From contig CASWVG010000023.1 in NCBI GenBank assembly GCA_949472775.1, positions 1 through 39,034 on the forward strand: a stretch of 39,034 nt of DNA. The letters run 5' to 3'. The notes beneath the pieces are model-generated. The model ran no database searches. It saw only the letters and a list, made by a program, of their open reading frames with translations, and was not told the DNA's origin. Shown here in pieces: positions 32,764 to 39,034 of the stretch. Origin of the DNA: an uncultured Lachnospiraceae bacterium. Its GTDB lineage: Bacteria > Bacillota > Clostridia > Lachnospirales > Lachnospiraceae. The position numbers were made by a program, and so were the translations under genes. Positions within the stretch are counted from its first letter, which is position 1. Each line of letters starts with the position of its first letter.

Positions 32764-34782
32764 TTATTGGTGTGGGGTAAGGCATCTTTCTGCACCCGGT
32801 TCAGCAAAGGGCCCCGCAAGTGGCATTTCTCCATGTTTTTTCCCGTAATAATCCGTATCAAACACGATGGGAGAGCCGTCCGGGTTTTCAAATTTCTGTT
32901 CCGGCTCAAATGCCATGCCGAGCACGTCGGTGGTGATGACTCTGTTCTGCGATTCCGGCATATAGTCATACACATTCGTCTTTATGACAAAGCCTTCCGC
33001 CGTTTTTTCCAGACAGACGGACACTTTGTTTGTCTCATCCACAAATGCCTTTTCTTTTGACATAGGTTTTGCGCCGTTAAAATAGGCGTTTCCTTCTGCC
33101 CATACGGGGAGCGGGTTGTAATACCTGTCGCTGGGCGCCGATCCCATTCCGCAGTAGCCCTCGAACTGCGCTTCGTATTCTTCCTGAGTCGGGTATGCTT
33201 CGTAAGGAACCGTGCCGGCAATGAGGTTGCCGTCCGTCCACTCGTCATCCTTCATGGCGTCCGCCATCTGCTTCAACCCCGGACGGAAGTCCTTCTGGAT
33301 AAAGATGTTGTTGTAAAACCGCATGTCTCCGTGCAGAATTGTCATAAATCCGGCGATTTCTGTGCGGTGTGGCACATGGTAGGGGGTATAGCGCGGTGAA
33401 ATCTTAGTGAGCGTACCGTTTAAAACACCGCGCCCTACGGCGGTAAAGGAACCGGCGATCAGATTATGCACGAGGGCAACGCCCTGTGTGGCCAGTTTCA
33501 GCGCACAGTCGGAGAGCAGTACGTTGTGGTCAACAAGCGTCGGTCCGTGCGATACTTCGATAAAAATATCCTCACCGATTTCATTTCCAGTTGTGTGGTT
33601 GTATTCTTCCGGCAGACAGTTGTCAAAAAACAGGTTCCCGGTCACCCTTGTTCCCTGTGCCTGCCAGTCGAGCCATAAACCGCGGGTACAGCGGTAAATC
33701 TGGTTGCGGCGAATCGTGACGTCGATCGCCGCGTGCATTTTGATGCCGCCGATCTCAGCGCCACACAAATTCTGCTTGTTGTTGATGTGGTGGATCGTAT
33801 TGTCCTCGATCAGAGAAAATACGCCGCCCAGATGCCCGACGATCCCGGTCTGCCCGCAGTCGTGGATGTCGCACCTTCTGACAATGTGGGAGCCTATGGT
33901 CTCCTTGTTCCATCCTTCCCGCTGTGCTTGACAGATACAGTCGCGCTCCGTCTGCGTGCCGTCCTTGTATTTCCATTTAGACCATTTGTTATCGTTTTCC
34001 GGCTGCAGATATTTTCCAAGGGAAATGCCGGAGCATTTCGACTCATAAATTTCACAATCTTCTATGATCCAGCCTTTGGACCAGTGCGGACCGATCATTC
34101 CTTCCTGATAAGCCGTCGGGGGCGCCCACTGCGTCGCCGCCTGTCTCACGGTAAAGCCGGAAAGCGTAATGAAGCCAACGCCTTCTTCTTCCGGGTAGAA
34201 ACAGTTTTTCCTCACGCTGATTTCCACGTTTTCCTCATTGGGGTTTCTGCCTTGGAAATTGGCGTAGAGGACTGTTTCGTCTTTTTCTTCATCCTGAATG
34301 GTGTACCATACATAGACAGAAAATTCCGGATCCCATGAGGTTTTGCTCTTTTCTGGGTGAAGAACTTTATCATACTCTGTTACTTCATACATGGACTTGC
34401 CGTTTAAATAGACGTCCCCGGTATGGGCGGTCATGGCTGCTACAAACCAGTCACCGTACACTAACGTCGTATACGGATTATAACCGCCGAATACTTTGTT
34501 GGAAATTCTCGCTTTCCAGACAGTACCTTCGCAGGCTTCCCAGTTTTTGACCGGGTCAGCGCCTGTGATCACGGCAGCCCGTTCCACTTCCGAACGGTAA
34601 ACGATTCTGGCTTCTTCCGTGCCGCCGTTTACAGGGCTTACCGACTCCCGGTAAATGCCCGGCATGACGATCACCTCATCCCCGGGCAATGCTTTCTCTG
34701 CCGCCTCCTGAATCCGCATGAAAGGTTTCTCCTGACTGCCGTCTCCGCCCTGCGCCGCATTCGCATTTACATAGTATTTCAT
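32764..34782 (-). CDS. GH120 beta-xylosidase-like protein (right-handed beta-helix)
   Basis: A 672-residue cytoplasmic enzyme with ATG 34782 behind GGAGG and no signal peptide. The N-terminus (YYVNANAAQGGDGSQEKPF, MPGIYRESVSP) opens a right-handed parallel beta-helix, and stretches such as ATQWAPPTAYQEGMIGPHWS, CGQTGIVGHLGGVFS and AAIDVTIRRNQIYRC match, from memory, the GH120 xylosidase of Thermoanaerobacterium saccharolyticum. Asp372 (GLWLDWQAQGTRV) and Glu409 (IFIEVSHGP) are at the positions of the catalytic pair; a 14-residue insertion (around LPEEYNHTTGNE) lies between them. It would release xylose from xylo-oligosaccharides. It stands alone with a TATAAT-like box at 34826-34831 on its strand and no good -35, suggesting an activator. 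Confidence 0.9.
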   Translation of the reverse strand: MKYYVNANAAQGGDGSQEKPFMRIQEAAEKALPGDEVIVMPGIYRESVSPVNGGTEEARIVYRSEVERAAVITGADPVKNWEACEGTVWKARISNKVFGGYNPYTTLVYGDWFVAAMTAHTGDVYLNGKSMYEVTEYDKVLHPEKSKTSWDPEFSVYVWYTIQDEEKDETVLYANFQGRNPNEENVEISVRKNCFYPEEEGVGFITLSGFTVRQAATQWAPPTAYQEGMIGPHWSKGWIIEDCEIYESKCSGISLGKYLQPENDNKWSKWKYKDGTQTERDCICQAQREGWNKETIGSHIVRRCDIHDCGQTGIVGHLGGVFSLIEDNTIHHINNKQNLCGAEIGGIKMHAAIDVTIRRNQIYRCTRGLWLDWQAQGTRVTGNLFFDNCLPEEYNHTTGNEIGEDIFIEVSHGPTLVDHNVLLSDCALKLATQGVALVHNLIAGSFTAVGRGVLNGTLTKISPRYTPYHVPHRTEIAGFMTILHGDMRFYNNIFIQKDFRPGLKQMADAMKDDEWTDGNLIAGTVPYEAYPTQEEYEAQFEGYCGMGSAPSDRYYNPLPVWAEGNAYFNGAKPMSKEKAFVDETNKVSVCLEKTAEGFVIKTNVYDYMPESQNRVITTDVLGMAFEPEQKFENPDGSPIVFDTDYYGKKHGEMPLAGPFAEPGAERCLTPHQ

Positions 34783-34924
34783 ATGGTATCCTCCTTGTTG
34801 TGGAATTTGGTTCGTTTATCATTTCATTATAAAATAAAATCATTTCTTTGCCGTTATTTTCATACTACCATATCTAGGTATATAGTCAATGGATGTGGAG
34901 CAGTATAATAGAAAGAAAAATGAA

Positions 34925-34953
34925 TTGTTTTCCCGGAATATAAATATTATAAT
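34925..34953 (+). promoter_or_regulatory. Promoter of the MORN-type gene
   Basis: TTGTTT (34925-34930), a 17-base spacer and TATAAT (34948-34953), 52 bases before ATG 35006. It is divergent from the GH120 gene. Confidence 0.6.
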
Positions 34954-35005
34954 GTTAACAAACGTAATACAGGGAAATCGGAAGAAAAGTACGAAGGAGG
35001 AACTT

Positions 35006-35320
35006 ATGGAGAGCGAGAAAGTTTTATATATAGCTGAAATTCCGTATGAGACAGGCGAAATCCATTTCAGATATTCGCGCAGAATGTCAGAAGATGGCAC
35101 AAAGTGGATTAAGGACGGCTTGTTTACAGAGTATTACCAAAATGGAAATGTCGCATCAACAGGCTTATATGAAGATGGTCTGGAAAATGGACACTGGATT
35201 GATTACCATGAAAATGGACAGATCGCGGCAGAGGGTGACTATGTAAATGGGGAAGAGTCTGGGAAATGGTCCTATTATGATGAAAATGGAAAACTGGAGG
35301 AAGAGGAAATTTTTGAGTAG
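35006..35320 (+). CDS. MORN/YwqK-type repeat protein
   Basis: A 104-residue protein. ATG 35006 follows GAAGGAGGAAC; the longer frame from 34889 runs through the promoter. After 35 residues it has three tandem repeats of about 23 residues, each of the form YxxGxxxxxGxWxxYxxNGxxxxxG (for example LFTEYYQNGNVASTGLYEDG and HWIDYHENGQIAAEGDYVNG). This is the repeat of MORN and of YwqK-like proteins, sometimes annotated as antitoxin components. Repeats of this type bind membrane lipids or proteins. No toxin gene is adjacent on the same strand. It stands at the left border of the AT-rich segment. Confidence 0.82.
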   Translation: MESEKVLYIAEIPYETGEIHFRYSRRMSEDGTKWIKDGLFTEYYQNGNVASTGLYEDGLENGHWIDYHENGQIAAEGDYVNGEESGKWSYYDENGKLEEEEIFE

Positions 35321-35492
35321 TAATTTCTTCTTCCTTCCGTGAGTTACCCAGGCGTTTATTTTATATATGCCCACCGTATAAGGTCATAAGAGCCATTTGG
35401 AAGCCTTTGCTTGATTCGCCTGATAAACAACTCATAATTTATGTTGTTGATATGCAAGGATATATAGGGAATCAAGTTTCGAAAGAAATAGA

Positions 35493-35585
35493 GTTTGCGT
35501 TCTTTGACTGCCTTATTTATTTTGAAAAGTTTTCCGCATATTTCCGATATCTGAAGGGTTCGAGAATATATTTTTTTGTTGATTT
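35493..35585 (-). pseudogene. Decayed second copy of the ParE-type toxin
   Basis: On the minus strand the frame reads KSTKKYILEPFRYRKYAENF, nearly the same as residues 21-40 of the intact toxin at 37552-37893, then SK followed by a TAA and a diverged tail. At the DNA level a stretch of about 65 bases from 35519 matches about 37769-37834 with roughly eight differences. No start, no antitoxin and no C-terminal half remain. The 170 bases to its left hold nothing I can assign. Confidence 0.72.
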
Positions 35586-35609
35586 ATACTTCTTTTGTTC
35601 AAATTCTGT

Positions 35610-36233
35610 TTATGATATTGTGTCTAAGTACTCTTGGAGTATTTGTGCTAATTTACCAATATGAATACCGTCTACAAAAGAATGATGTACTTGTACTGAG
35701 AAGGGTAATAATATTCTTTGGTCTTTTTCATAAAATTTTCCCCAATCAAACAAAGGGGTAGCATTATCTTTTTTACCAGAGTGCGTATGTGAGATATGAC
35801 TATATGATACCCACGGGAATGGAGAAAATTGGTAAATATCGTTTCCCATTGCGGAAGCGGTAAAAAATTCTGTTTGCTTTTCTTCGGTTTGTTTTGCTAA
35901 AGTAACATACTGATCCATAGAATTTTGCATAGGTACGTTTACAACCTTAAATAATTCTGTTCCCTTTTTCAAGTATGTAAAAGAAGTGTTGATTGTTTCA
36001 AAAATTGCAGGCTTTCCGTCCACAAATCGACAACGAAATGCTTCAATCTGATTAGCACTTTTTGTTACTGCATAGACAAAGGCAAAGGTAAACGAATATC
36101 CTTTCTCTTTTATCTTAGGCAGAAAGTGTGTTATATCCAGATTGAAAGTCACACAGTACTGTGGTTGCAGGCTATTGCGGAATACTTCATAGTGCATTGC
36201 CCTGTCCCATGTTTCCAATTCGATAAATTTCAT
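35610..36233 (-). CDS. Chloramphenicol acetyltransferase-like O-acetyltransferase
   Basis: A 207-residue enzyme of the trimeric CAT family. ATG 36233 follows AAGGAGGAATAATC. The catalytic HHxxxDG motif is intact (HHSFVDGIH, residues 183-191), the N-terminus has the family pattern (LETWDRAMHYEVF, CVTFNLDIT), and FPWVSYSHISHTHSG fits the substrate face. CAT enzymes transfer acetyl from acetyl-CoA to a hydroxyl of chloramphenicol. The sequence is not one of the classic resistance alleles I recall, so resistance is possible but not shown. A consensus promoter with a palindrome just upstream suggests control by the neighbouring GntR/FCD protein. It lies on the AT-rich mobile-like segment. Confidence 0.85.
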   Translation of the reverse strand: MKFIELETWDRAMHYEVFRNSLQPQYCVTFNLDITHFLPKIKEKGYSFTFAFVYAVTKSANQIEAFRCRFVDGKPAIFETINTSFTYLKKGTELFKVVNVPMQNSMDQYVTLAKQTEEKQTEFFTASAMGNDIYQFSPFPWVSYSHISHTHSGKKDNATPLFDWGKFYEKDQRILLPFSVQVHHSFVDGIHIGKLAQILQEYLDTIS

Positions 36234-36273
36234 TGATTATTCCTCCTTGTTAAGTGGTTGTTATTGCGTATTT

Positions 36274-36302
36274 ATTATAAAACCTATATTGTATTATGTC
36301 AA
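36274..36302 (-). promoter_or_regulatory. Consensus sigma-A promoter of the CAT-like gene
   Basis: On the minus strand TTGACA (36297-36302), a 17-base spacer and TATAAT (36274-36279) both match consensus exactly, 41 bases upstream of ATG 36233. Confidence 0.85.
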
Positions 36303-36304
36303 TG

Positions 36305-36319
36305 TGTTGTATGACAACA
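36305..36319. promoter_or_regulatory. Palindromic operator, GntR/FadR-type
   Basis: TGTTGT-ATG-ACAACA is a perfect 6-3-6 palindrome that contains the FadR-subfamily pattern TnGTnnnACnA. It sits three bases upstream of the -35 of the CAT-like gene and between that gene and the GntR/FCD regulator. Confidence 0.55.
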
Positions 36320-36325
36320 TGAGAT

Positions 36326-36357
36326 AAAAAGAAATACCTGCATGAAGCAAGTATTCC
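36326..36357 (-). terminator. Rho-independent terminator of the GntR gene
   Basis: On the minus strand an 11-bp stem (36347-36357 with 36331-36341, two G-U pairs), a five-base loop and TTTTT. It lies 27 bases after the regulator's stop. Confidence 0.8.
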
Positions 36358-36383
36358 GGATTGTCAAAAAGGATAGCAAAAGA

Positions 36384-37055
36384 TTACTGAATATCTAATT
36401 CTTTCATAGCGTGCATAATATGTATTCGCATAGCATCTTTTGCACCCACTGCGTTTCTCTGTTCTAAAAATTCCATTATCATTCTGTGATCTGTGACAGT
36501 ATCTTTTATCGCTTTGTCGCTTTGCAAAGATAGAACAACACCTTTTGAAATGGCTTGATGTAAAATAGGCATTAGTTTATTCATAAATTCATTATGGGTA
36601 GCCTGTGCAATCGCTTTATGAAAAGCGTGTTCATTATCTGTCCTGTCCCTGTGGTTAAGTATTTCATCTTCAATTTTCCTGCCATAATCTATTATTCTTT
36701 TTATCTCTGCGTCCGTTCCCCGTAAGGCTGCAAAGTACGCCGCTTCCGGTTCAAAAATCAGACGCATTTCATATAGGTCTTTTGCGCTTACTTTAATATC
36801 GGATAAGGGAACTAACTCTTGCGATTGTTTCAGCGCATTTTCGGTAACGAAAGTTCCTTTGCCACGTTGTATTTCCAATATGTCATAAGCAACTAATATT
36901 CTTATGGCTTCCCGTAATGTGGTCCGGCTTACATTTAGTTCCTCCGATAAATCAAGTTCATTTGGTAATTTATCTCCGGCAGAAAAGCGTTTTTCAATGG
37001 TTATCATAGATAATATATTATCTGCAACGCTTTGAGAAAGCATTTTATTTTTCAT
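36384..37055 (-). CDS. GntR-family regulator, FadR subfamily (FCD domain)
   Basis: A 223-residue repressor-type protein. ATG 37055 follows GGTGGTGTT. Residues 1-70 form the winged helix (EKRFSAGDKLPNELDLSEEL then NVSRTTLREAIRILVAYDIL). Residues about 90-215 are an all-helical FCD ligand domain with the metal-binding histidines in NEHAFHKAIAQATHN, VTDHRMIMEF and MRIHIMHAM. Members respond to carboxylates, sugar acids or fatty acyl compounds. Its likely operator is the palindrome at 36305-36319, before the CAT-like gene, so that gene is its probable target. It has a promoter and its own terminator, so it is monocistronic. Confidence 0.92.
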   Translation of the reverse strand: MKNKMLSQSVADNILSMITIEKRFSAGDKLPNELDLSEELNVSRTTLREAIRILVAYDILEIQRGKGTFVTENALKQSQELVPLSDIKVSAKDLYEMRLIFEPEAAYFAALRGTDAEIKRIIDYGRKIEDEILNHRDRTDNEHAFHKAIAQATHNEFMNKLMPILHQAISKGVVLSLQSDKAIKDTVTDHRMIMEFLEQRNAVGAKDAMRIHIMHAMKELDIQ

Positions 37056-37081
37056 AATAACACCACCTGTATTTTTTTGAT

Positions 37082-37110
37082 ATTATACTACGGTTTGCCG
37101 ATAACTTCAA
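37082..37110 (-). promoter_or_regulatory. Promoter of the GntR gene
   Basis: On the minus strand TTGAAG (37105-37110), 17 bases, TATAAT (37082-37087), 27 bases upstream of ATG 37055. It overlaps the broken edge of the ABC remnant on the other strand. Confidence 0.6.
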
Positions 37111-37382
37111 ACGAGAAAAAGGTGTCGCTATTGTGAGAGCAATATTGTCAGACAAGGGCGTGATTGTATTTGATGAAACGACAAGTGCTCTTGATTTGGA
37201 GTCAGAGAAGGGGATATAAGATTATCTGCAAAAAAGGAGCGTGAGCAGGAAAAATCATTATTATCGTTTCCCATAGAGAAAGTCTGAATGCGATATGTAA
37301 TCGGATTTTTCGGGGCGAGAATGGTAAAGTTCAAGAGGATGTTTATATCATTTATGGGTATCGGCAAAGAGTGATTCCATAG
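37100..37382 (+). pseudogene. ABC transporter ATPase, C-terminal remnant with frameshift
   Basis: The plus strand reads DNFKREKGVAIVRAILSDKG then VIVFDETTSALDLESEKGI before TAA: this is the end of the signature region and Walker B with its D-loop. A second frame picks up with KIIIIVSHRESLNAICNRIF (the H-loop) and ends at TAG 37380-37382. So the Walker A, Q-loop and any membrane domain are gone, and the two parts are out of frame. The DETTSALD form is typical of exporters with fused or peptide-type ATPases. Its lost 5' part lies where the gntR promoter now stands. Confidence 0.78.
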
Positions 37383-37408
37383 CAGATAAAAATGCTATAA
37401 AATCACTC
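37369..37408 (+). terminator. Terminator-like hairpin after the ABC remnant
   Basis: GAGTGATT (37369-37376) pairs with AATCACTC (37401-37408), with an inner stem ATAGCA/TGCTAT, followed by TTTATTATTT. It is probably the original terminator of the lost transporter gene. Confidence 0.65.
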
Positions 37409-37444
37409 TTTATTATTTCCTGTTATTATTTCCTATTTCATATT

Positions 37445-37549
37445 TCCCTCACAGCAGTCAAATCCCGGATTGAATGCGTAGAAGTTTTTGGAGTCAAGGT
37501 GATCCTGCACGATGCGGAGGGCTTCACCGAAACGGGAAGATTGAAGTAA
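37445..37549 (+). pseudogene. Unassigned coding-like remnant
   Basis: Frame 37445-37549 reads SRIECVEVFGVKVILHDAEG and ends FTETGRLK before TAA. It is protein-like, with no start codon or ribosome site, and abuts the end of the toxin gene. I cannot name the source. Confidence 0.3.
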
Positions 37550-37551
37550 AT

Positions 37552-37893
37552 TTATCTGTTGATTTTCTGCATCTTTTTGATAATAGATTGCCAATACATG
37601 CGGTCTTTCAAGACCCGGATTACCGTAATGGTGGAATCCTCCACAACAAAGAAAATTAAATATGTACTGTAAGGCTTGAAATAAACGCTTAATCCTTCAA
37701 TCACATATCCCGTAGCTTCATAGCCTTTGGGGAAGGAATCCAGTTCTTTGATTGCTTTCTTTATCTTCTTTGAAAAGTTTTCCGCATATTCCCGATATTT
37801 GAATGTGTCGAGAATATACTTTTTTGTTGACTTAATATCCGAGAGAGCATCTTTGGAAATCACAATTTTGTATTTATTAGGTTTATCCGGCAT
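37552..37893 (-). CDS. RelE/ParE-superfamily toxin
   Basis: A 113-residue toxin of a type II toxin-antitoxin pair. ATG 37893 overlaps the antitoxin stop by one base (TAATG), so translation is coupled. The sequence has the family order: basic N-terminal strand and helix pair (YKIVISKDALSDIKSTKKYI, YREYAENFSKKIKKAIKELD), then the sheet with RVLKDRMYW near the C-terminus. RelE members cut ribosome-bound mRNA and ParE members poison gyrase. The two cannot be separated safely here; the long helix pair and ILDTFKYREYAENF resemble ParE-type (Txe/YoeB-unlike). A degraded duplicate lies at 35493-35585. Confidence 0.85.
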   Translation of the reverse strand: MPDKPNKYKIVISKDALSDIKSTKKYILDTFKYREYAENFSKKIKKAIKELDSFPKGYEATGYVIEGLSVYFKPYSTYLIFFVVEDSTITVIRVLKDRMYWQSIIKKMQKINR

Positions 37894-38063
37894 TATATTT
37901 TGTCAATTTCCTCCCAAGCTTCATCAATCGTATAGACATCGCCTTTTTTCATGCTGTCTATTCCCTTGGAGAGTTCGTCATATAACGCGCCTATGGCTGC
38001 TTTTTCGGAATATTCAGTTTTTAAGATTTCCTGATTTCTGATTGCCTGTGCTGCAGATGCCAT
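37893..38063 (-). CDS. Antitoxin partner of the ParE-type toxin
   Basis: A 56-residue acidic protein starting ATG 38063, behind GGAAGTG, and ending one base into the toxin start. It begins MASAAQAIRNQEILKTEYSE and ends DEAWEEIDKI, with the pattern ALYDELSKGIDSMKKGD...T.DEAWEEI found in RelB/PHD-type antitoxin tails. It is short for a protein with its own DNA-binding domain, so it may be only the toxin-wrapping part or a compact RelB-like form. Such antitoxins repress their own operon, and a long inverted repeat covers the likely transcription start. Confidence 0.82.
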   Translation of the reverse strand: MASAAQAIRNQEILKTEYSEKAAIGALYDELSKGIDSMKKGDVYTIDEAWEEIDKI

Positions 38064-38147
38064 AGTATCACTTCCTTTCGATTGTTAATGTCCGCGAACA
38101 ATGAGCCAGGCAGGGGCGTTTACGCACATATTGGGCGAATGTCGCGA

Positions 38148-38185
38148 GAGTAAATAATTCTGTGCTTTTATAGAATTATTTACTC
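38148..38185. repeat. Perfect 14-bp inverted repeat with 10-base spacer
   Basis: GAGTAAATAATTCT (38148-38161) and its exact reverse complement (38172-38185) lie between the antitoxin and the recombinase. It starts two bases after the -10 of the leftward promoter, so it covers the expected transcript start and would form a hairpin at the 5' end of the message. It could be an operator or a transcript-stabilising hairpin; no T-run follows, so it is not a terminator. Confidence 0.85.
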
Positions 38186-38186
38186 C

Positions 38187-38216
38187 ATTATACGGTATTT
38201 AGTATTGGCTTATCAA
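38187..38216 (-). promoter_or_regulatory. Promoter of the toxin-antitoxin operon
   Basis: On the minus strand TTGATA (38211-38216), 18 bases and TATAAT (38187-38192). The leader to the antitoxin ATG would be about 117 bases and begins in the inverted repeat. Confidence 0.6.
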
Positions 38217-38273
38217 CAGATTTTTATTAAATTGTTCTCAAAATTGTGTGGCTTAGACTTTCATGATTAATTG

Positions 38274-39034
38274 TTAAATGTTCCATGTGATTTCGATGTT
38301 TCCGTCTGCAATCCGAATGACCTTGATAAGCGTATCGACCACCGCCTGTCTGTCCTCGAAAGAGAGCGTTTCCCATGCTTTCACATGATTGGTTATCTGT
38401 TTCAGTCTGCCCTCTGTGTCTATGACATTTGCCGTAACGATTTCTTCCTGCAAAGCTTTCCGTTCTGCGTCCAGCTCTGATATTTTTTCATTTATGTATT
38501 TCATCAGAACGCTGCCTGCCCCGGACACTTTGGAGAGAAGTTCTTCGATTTCTTCCTCAATCTGTGTCAGACGGATTTTTTTCGTCATATGCTTTTGAGA
38601 GAATGCAGGAATTTTCTTTTTTTCGATGTCGGATATACAGGGAATTAGGCTTTCGTTAAAAGCCGTCTCTTTAAGGGCTGAAAATTCAGACAGTCTTTCC
38701 TTGATTGCACCAAGCATATATTTTTCCAAAACGTCTGCGTAAATCGTACAGCCTGCCCCGGTGCAGTTGCTTCCGCGGCTTCCCGACTGGCTGCAAACAA
38801 AGTAACGTTCCCACTTTGTTTTTGCCTTACGGATTGTCAGCGCATAACCGCATTTGCCACATTTTACCTTGCCTACAAGCCATGAATTTTTCGGTTTACA
38901 GGTCTTTGTGGACTGTCTGTTGTTCAGACACCGTATGCGGCAGGCAAGCCACGTCTTTGAGGGGATAAAACCCTTATGTGGCGCAAGCACAATCTCTTTG
39001 TCGGACAGGTCACTTTGCTTTCTTGAAGTGGAAA
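38274..39034 (-). CDS. Large serine recombinase, C-terminal part (cut by right window edge)
   Basis: The frame is open to the last base of the window; 253 residues are visible. IVLAPHKGFIPSKTWLACRI is the end of the Recombinase domain, followed by the zinc ribbon VGKVKCGKCGYALTIRKAKT with a second Cys region (RYFVCSQSGSRGSNC), then a long coiled coil (about 100 residues, rich in Glu, Lys and Leu) and a C-terminal domain ending ITWNI. These recombinases (TnpX/phage-integrase-like) integrate and excise conjugative elements and prophages. The catalytic serine domain lies beyond the edge. Its place at the end of the AT-rich segment, pointing inward, suggests it belongs to an integrated element. 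Confidence 0.92.
   Translation of the reverse strand, partial: STSRKQSDLSDKEIVLAPHKGFIPSKTWLACRIRCLNNRQSTKTCKPKNSWLVGKVKCGKCGYALTIRKAKTKWERYFVCSQSGSRGSNCTGAGCTIYADVLEKYMLGAIKERLSEFSALKETAFNESLIPCISDIEKKKIPAFSQKHMTKKIRLTQIEEEIEELLSKVSGAGSVLMKYINEKISELDAERKALQEEIVTANVIDTEGRLKQITNHVKAWETLSFEDRQAVVDTLIKVIRIADGNIEITWNI

Noticed and set aside
1..39034. CRISPR arrays, tRNA or rRNA genes, riboswitches
   Set aside because: No regularly spaced direct repeats and no tRNA- or rRNA-like sequence was found by reading; no leader of known riboswitch type was recognised upstream of pdxS, the MATE gene or the sugar genes.

Overview
The window looks like the chromosome of a spore-forming clostridium, most probably a Lachnospiraceae member. 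The grounds are a GerA/SpoVAF-type germination protein, strong GGAGG ribosome binding sites with some GTG and TTG starts, RR-kinase-LolD-FtsX operons, plant-polysaccharide enzymes, and a large serine recombinase at the right end. The left 25 kb is fairly GC-rich and coherent. From about 25.7 kb the DNA becomes a patchwork of accessory genes and gene remnants, and from about 34.8 kb it is clearly more AT-rich.

Layout: 1-3.2 kb holds the tail of dut, a membrane chemoreceptor and a spore germination protein. 3.4-7.0 kb holds an SGNH hydrolase and a single polypeptide that joins a GH1 beta-glucosidase to a class I mannose-6-phosphate isomerase. 7.1-10.4 kb is the PLP (vitamin B6) locus: pdxS and pdxT on the minus strand, divergent from a MocR-type regulator (pdxR). 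10.4-14.8 kb is a three-gene ABC exporter cassette in which the first permease carries an N-terminal XRE DNA-binding domain. 14.8-16.2 kb is a MATE exporter. 16.3-25.7 kb is a long plus-strand signalling block: a small membrane zinc-ribbon protein, a degenerate-GGDEF/EAL protein, a BvgS-like hybrid kinase, an OmpR-type regulator, a soluble kinase, and a LolD/FtsX ABC transporter closed by a strong terminator.

The accessory half: 25.7-31.1 kb contains a macrodomain hydrolase, one intact and two decayed calcineurin-like phosphoesterases, two proteins I do not recognise (one very AT-rich), and a WYL regulator broken by an in-frame amber codon. 31.1-34.8 kb has a two-TM potassium channel with TrkA-like cytosolic domains and a GH120 beta-xylosidase, both on the minus strand. 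35.0-39.0 kb is a mobile-element-like segment: a MORN-type protein, a CAT-like acetyltransferase with an excellent promoter and a FadR/GntR-type palindrome, a GntR/FCD regulator, an ABC ATPase remnant, an intact ParE-type toxin with its 56-residue antitoxin plus a second decayed ParE copy, and the C-terminal part of a large serine recombinase running off the right edge.

The least ordinary items are the XRE-FtsX fusion (a transporter subunit that may itself be the DNA-binding regulator), the GH1-ManA fusion, one response regulator sitting between two histidine kinases of different design, an inserted Ser/Asp-rich segment in PdxT, and the decaying phosphoesterase/macrodomain/WYL island. All calls were made by reading the sequence; no database search was run.
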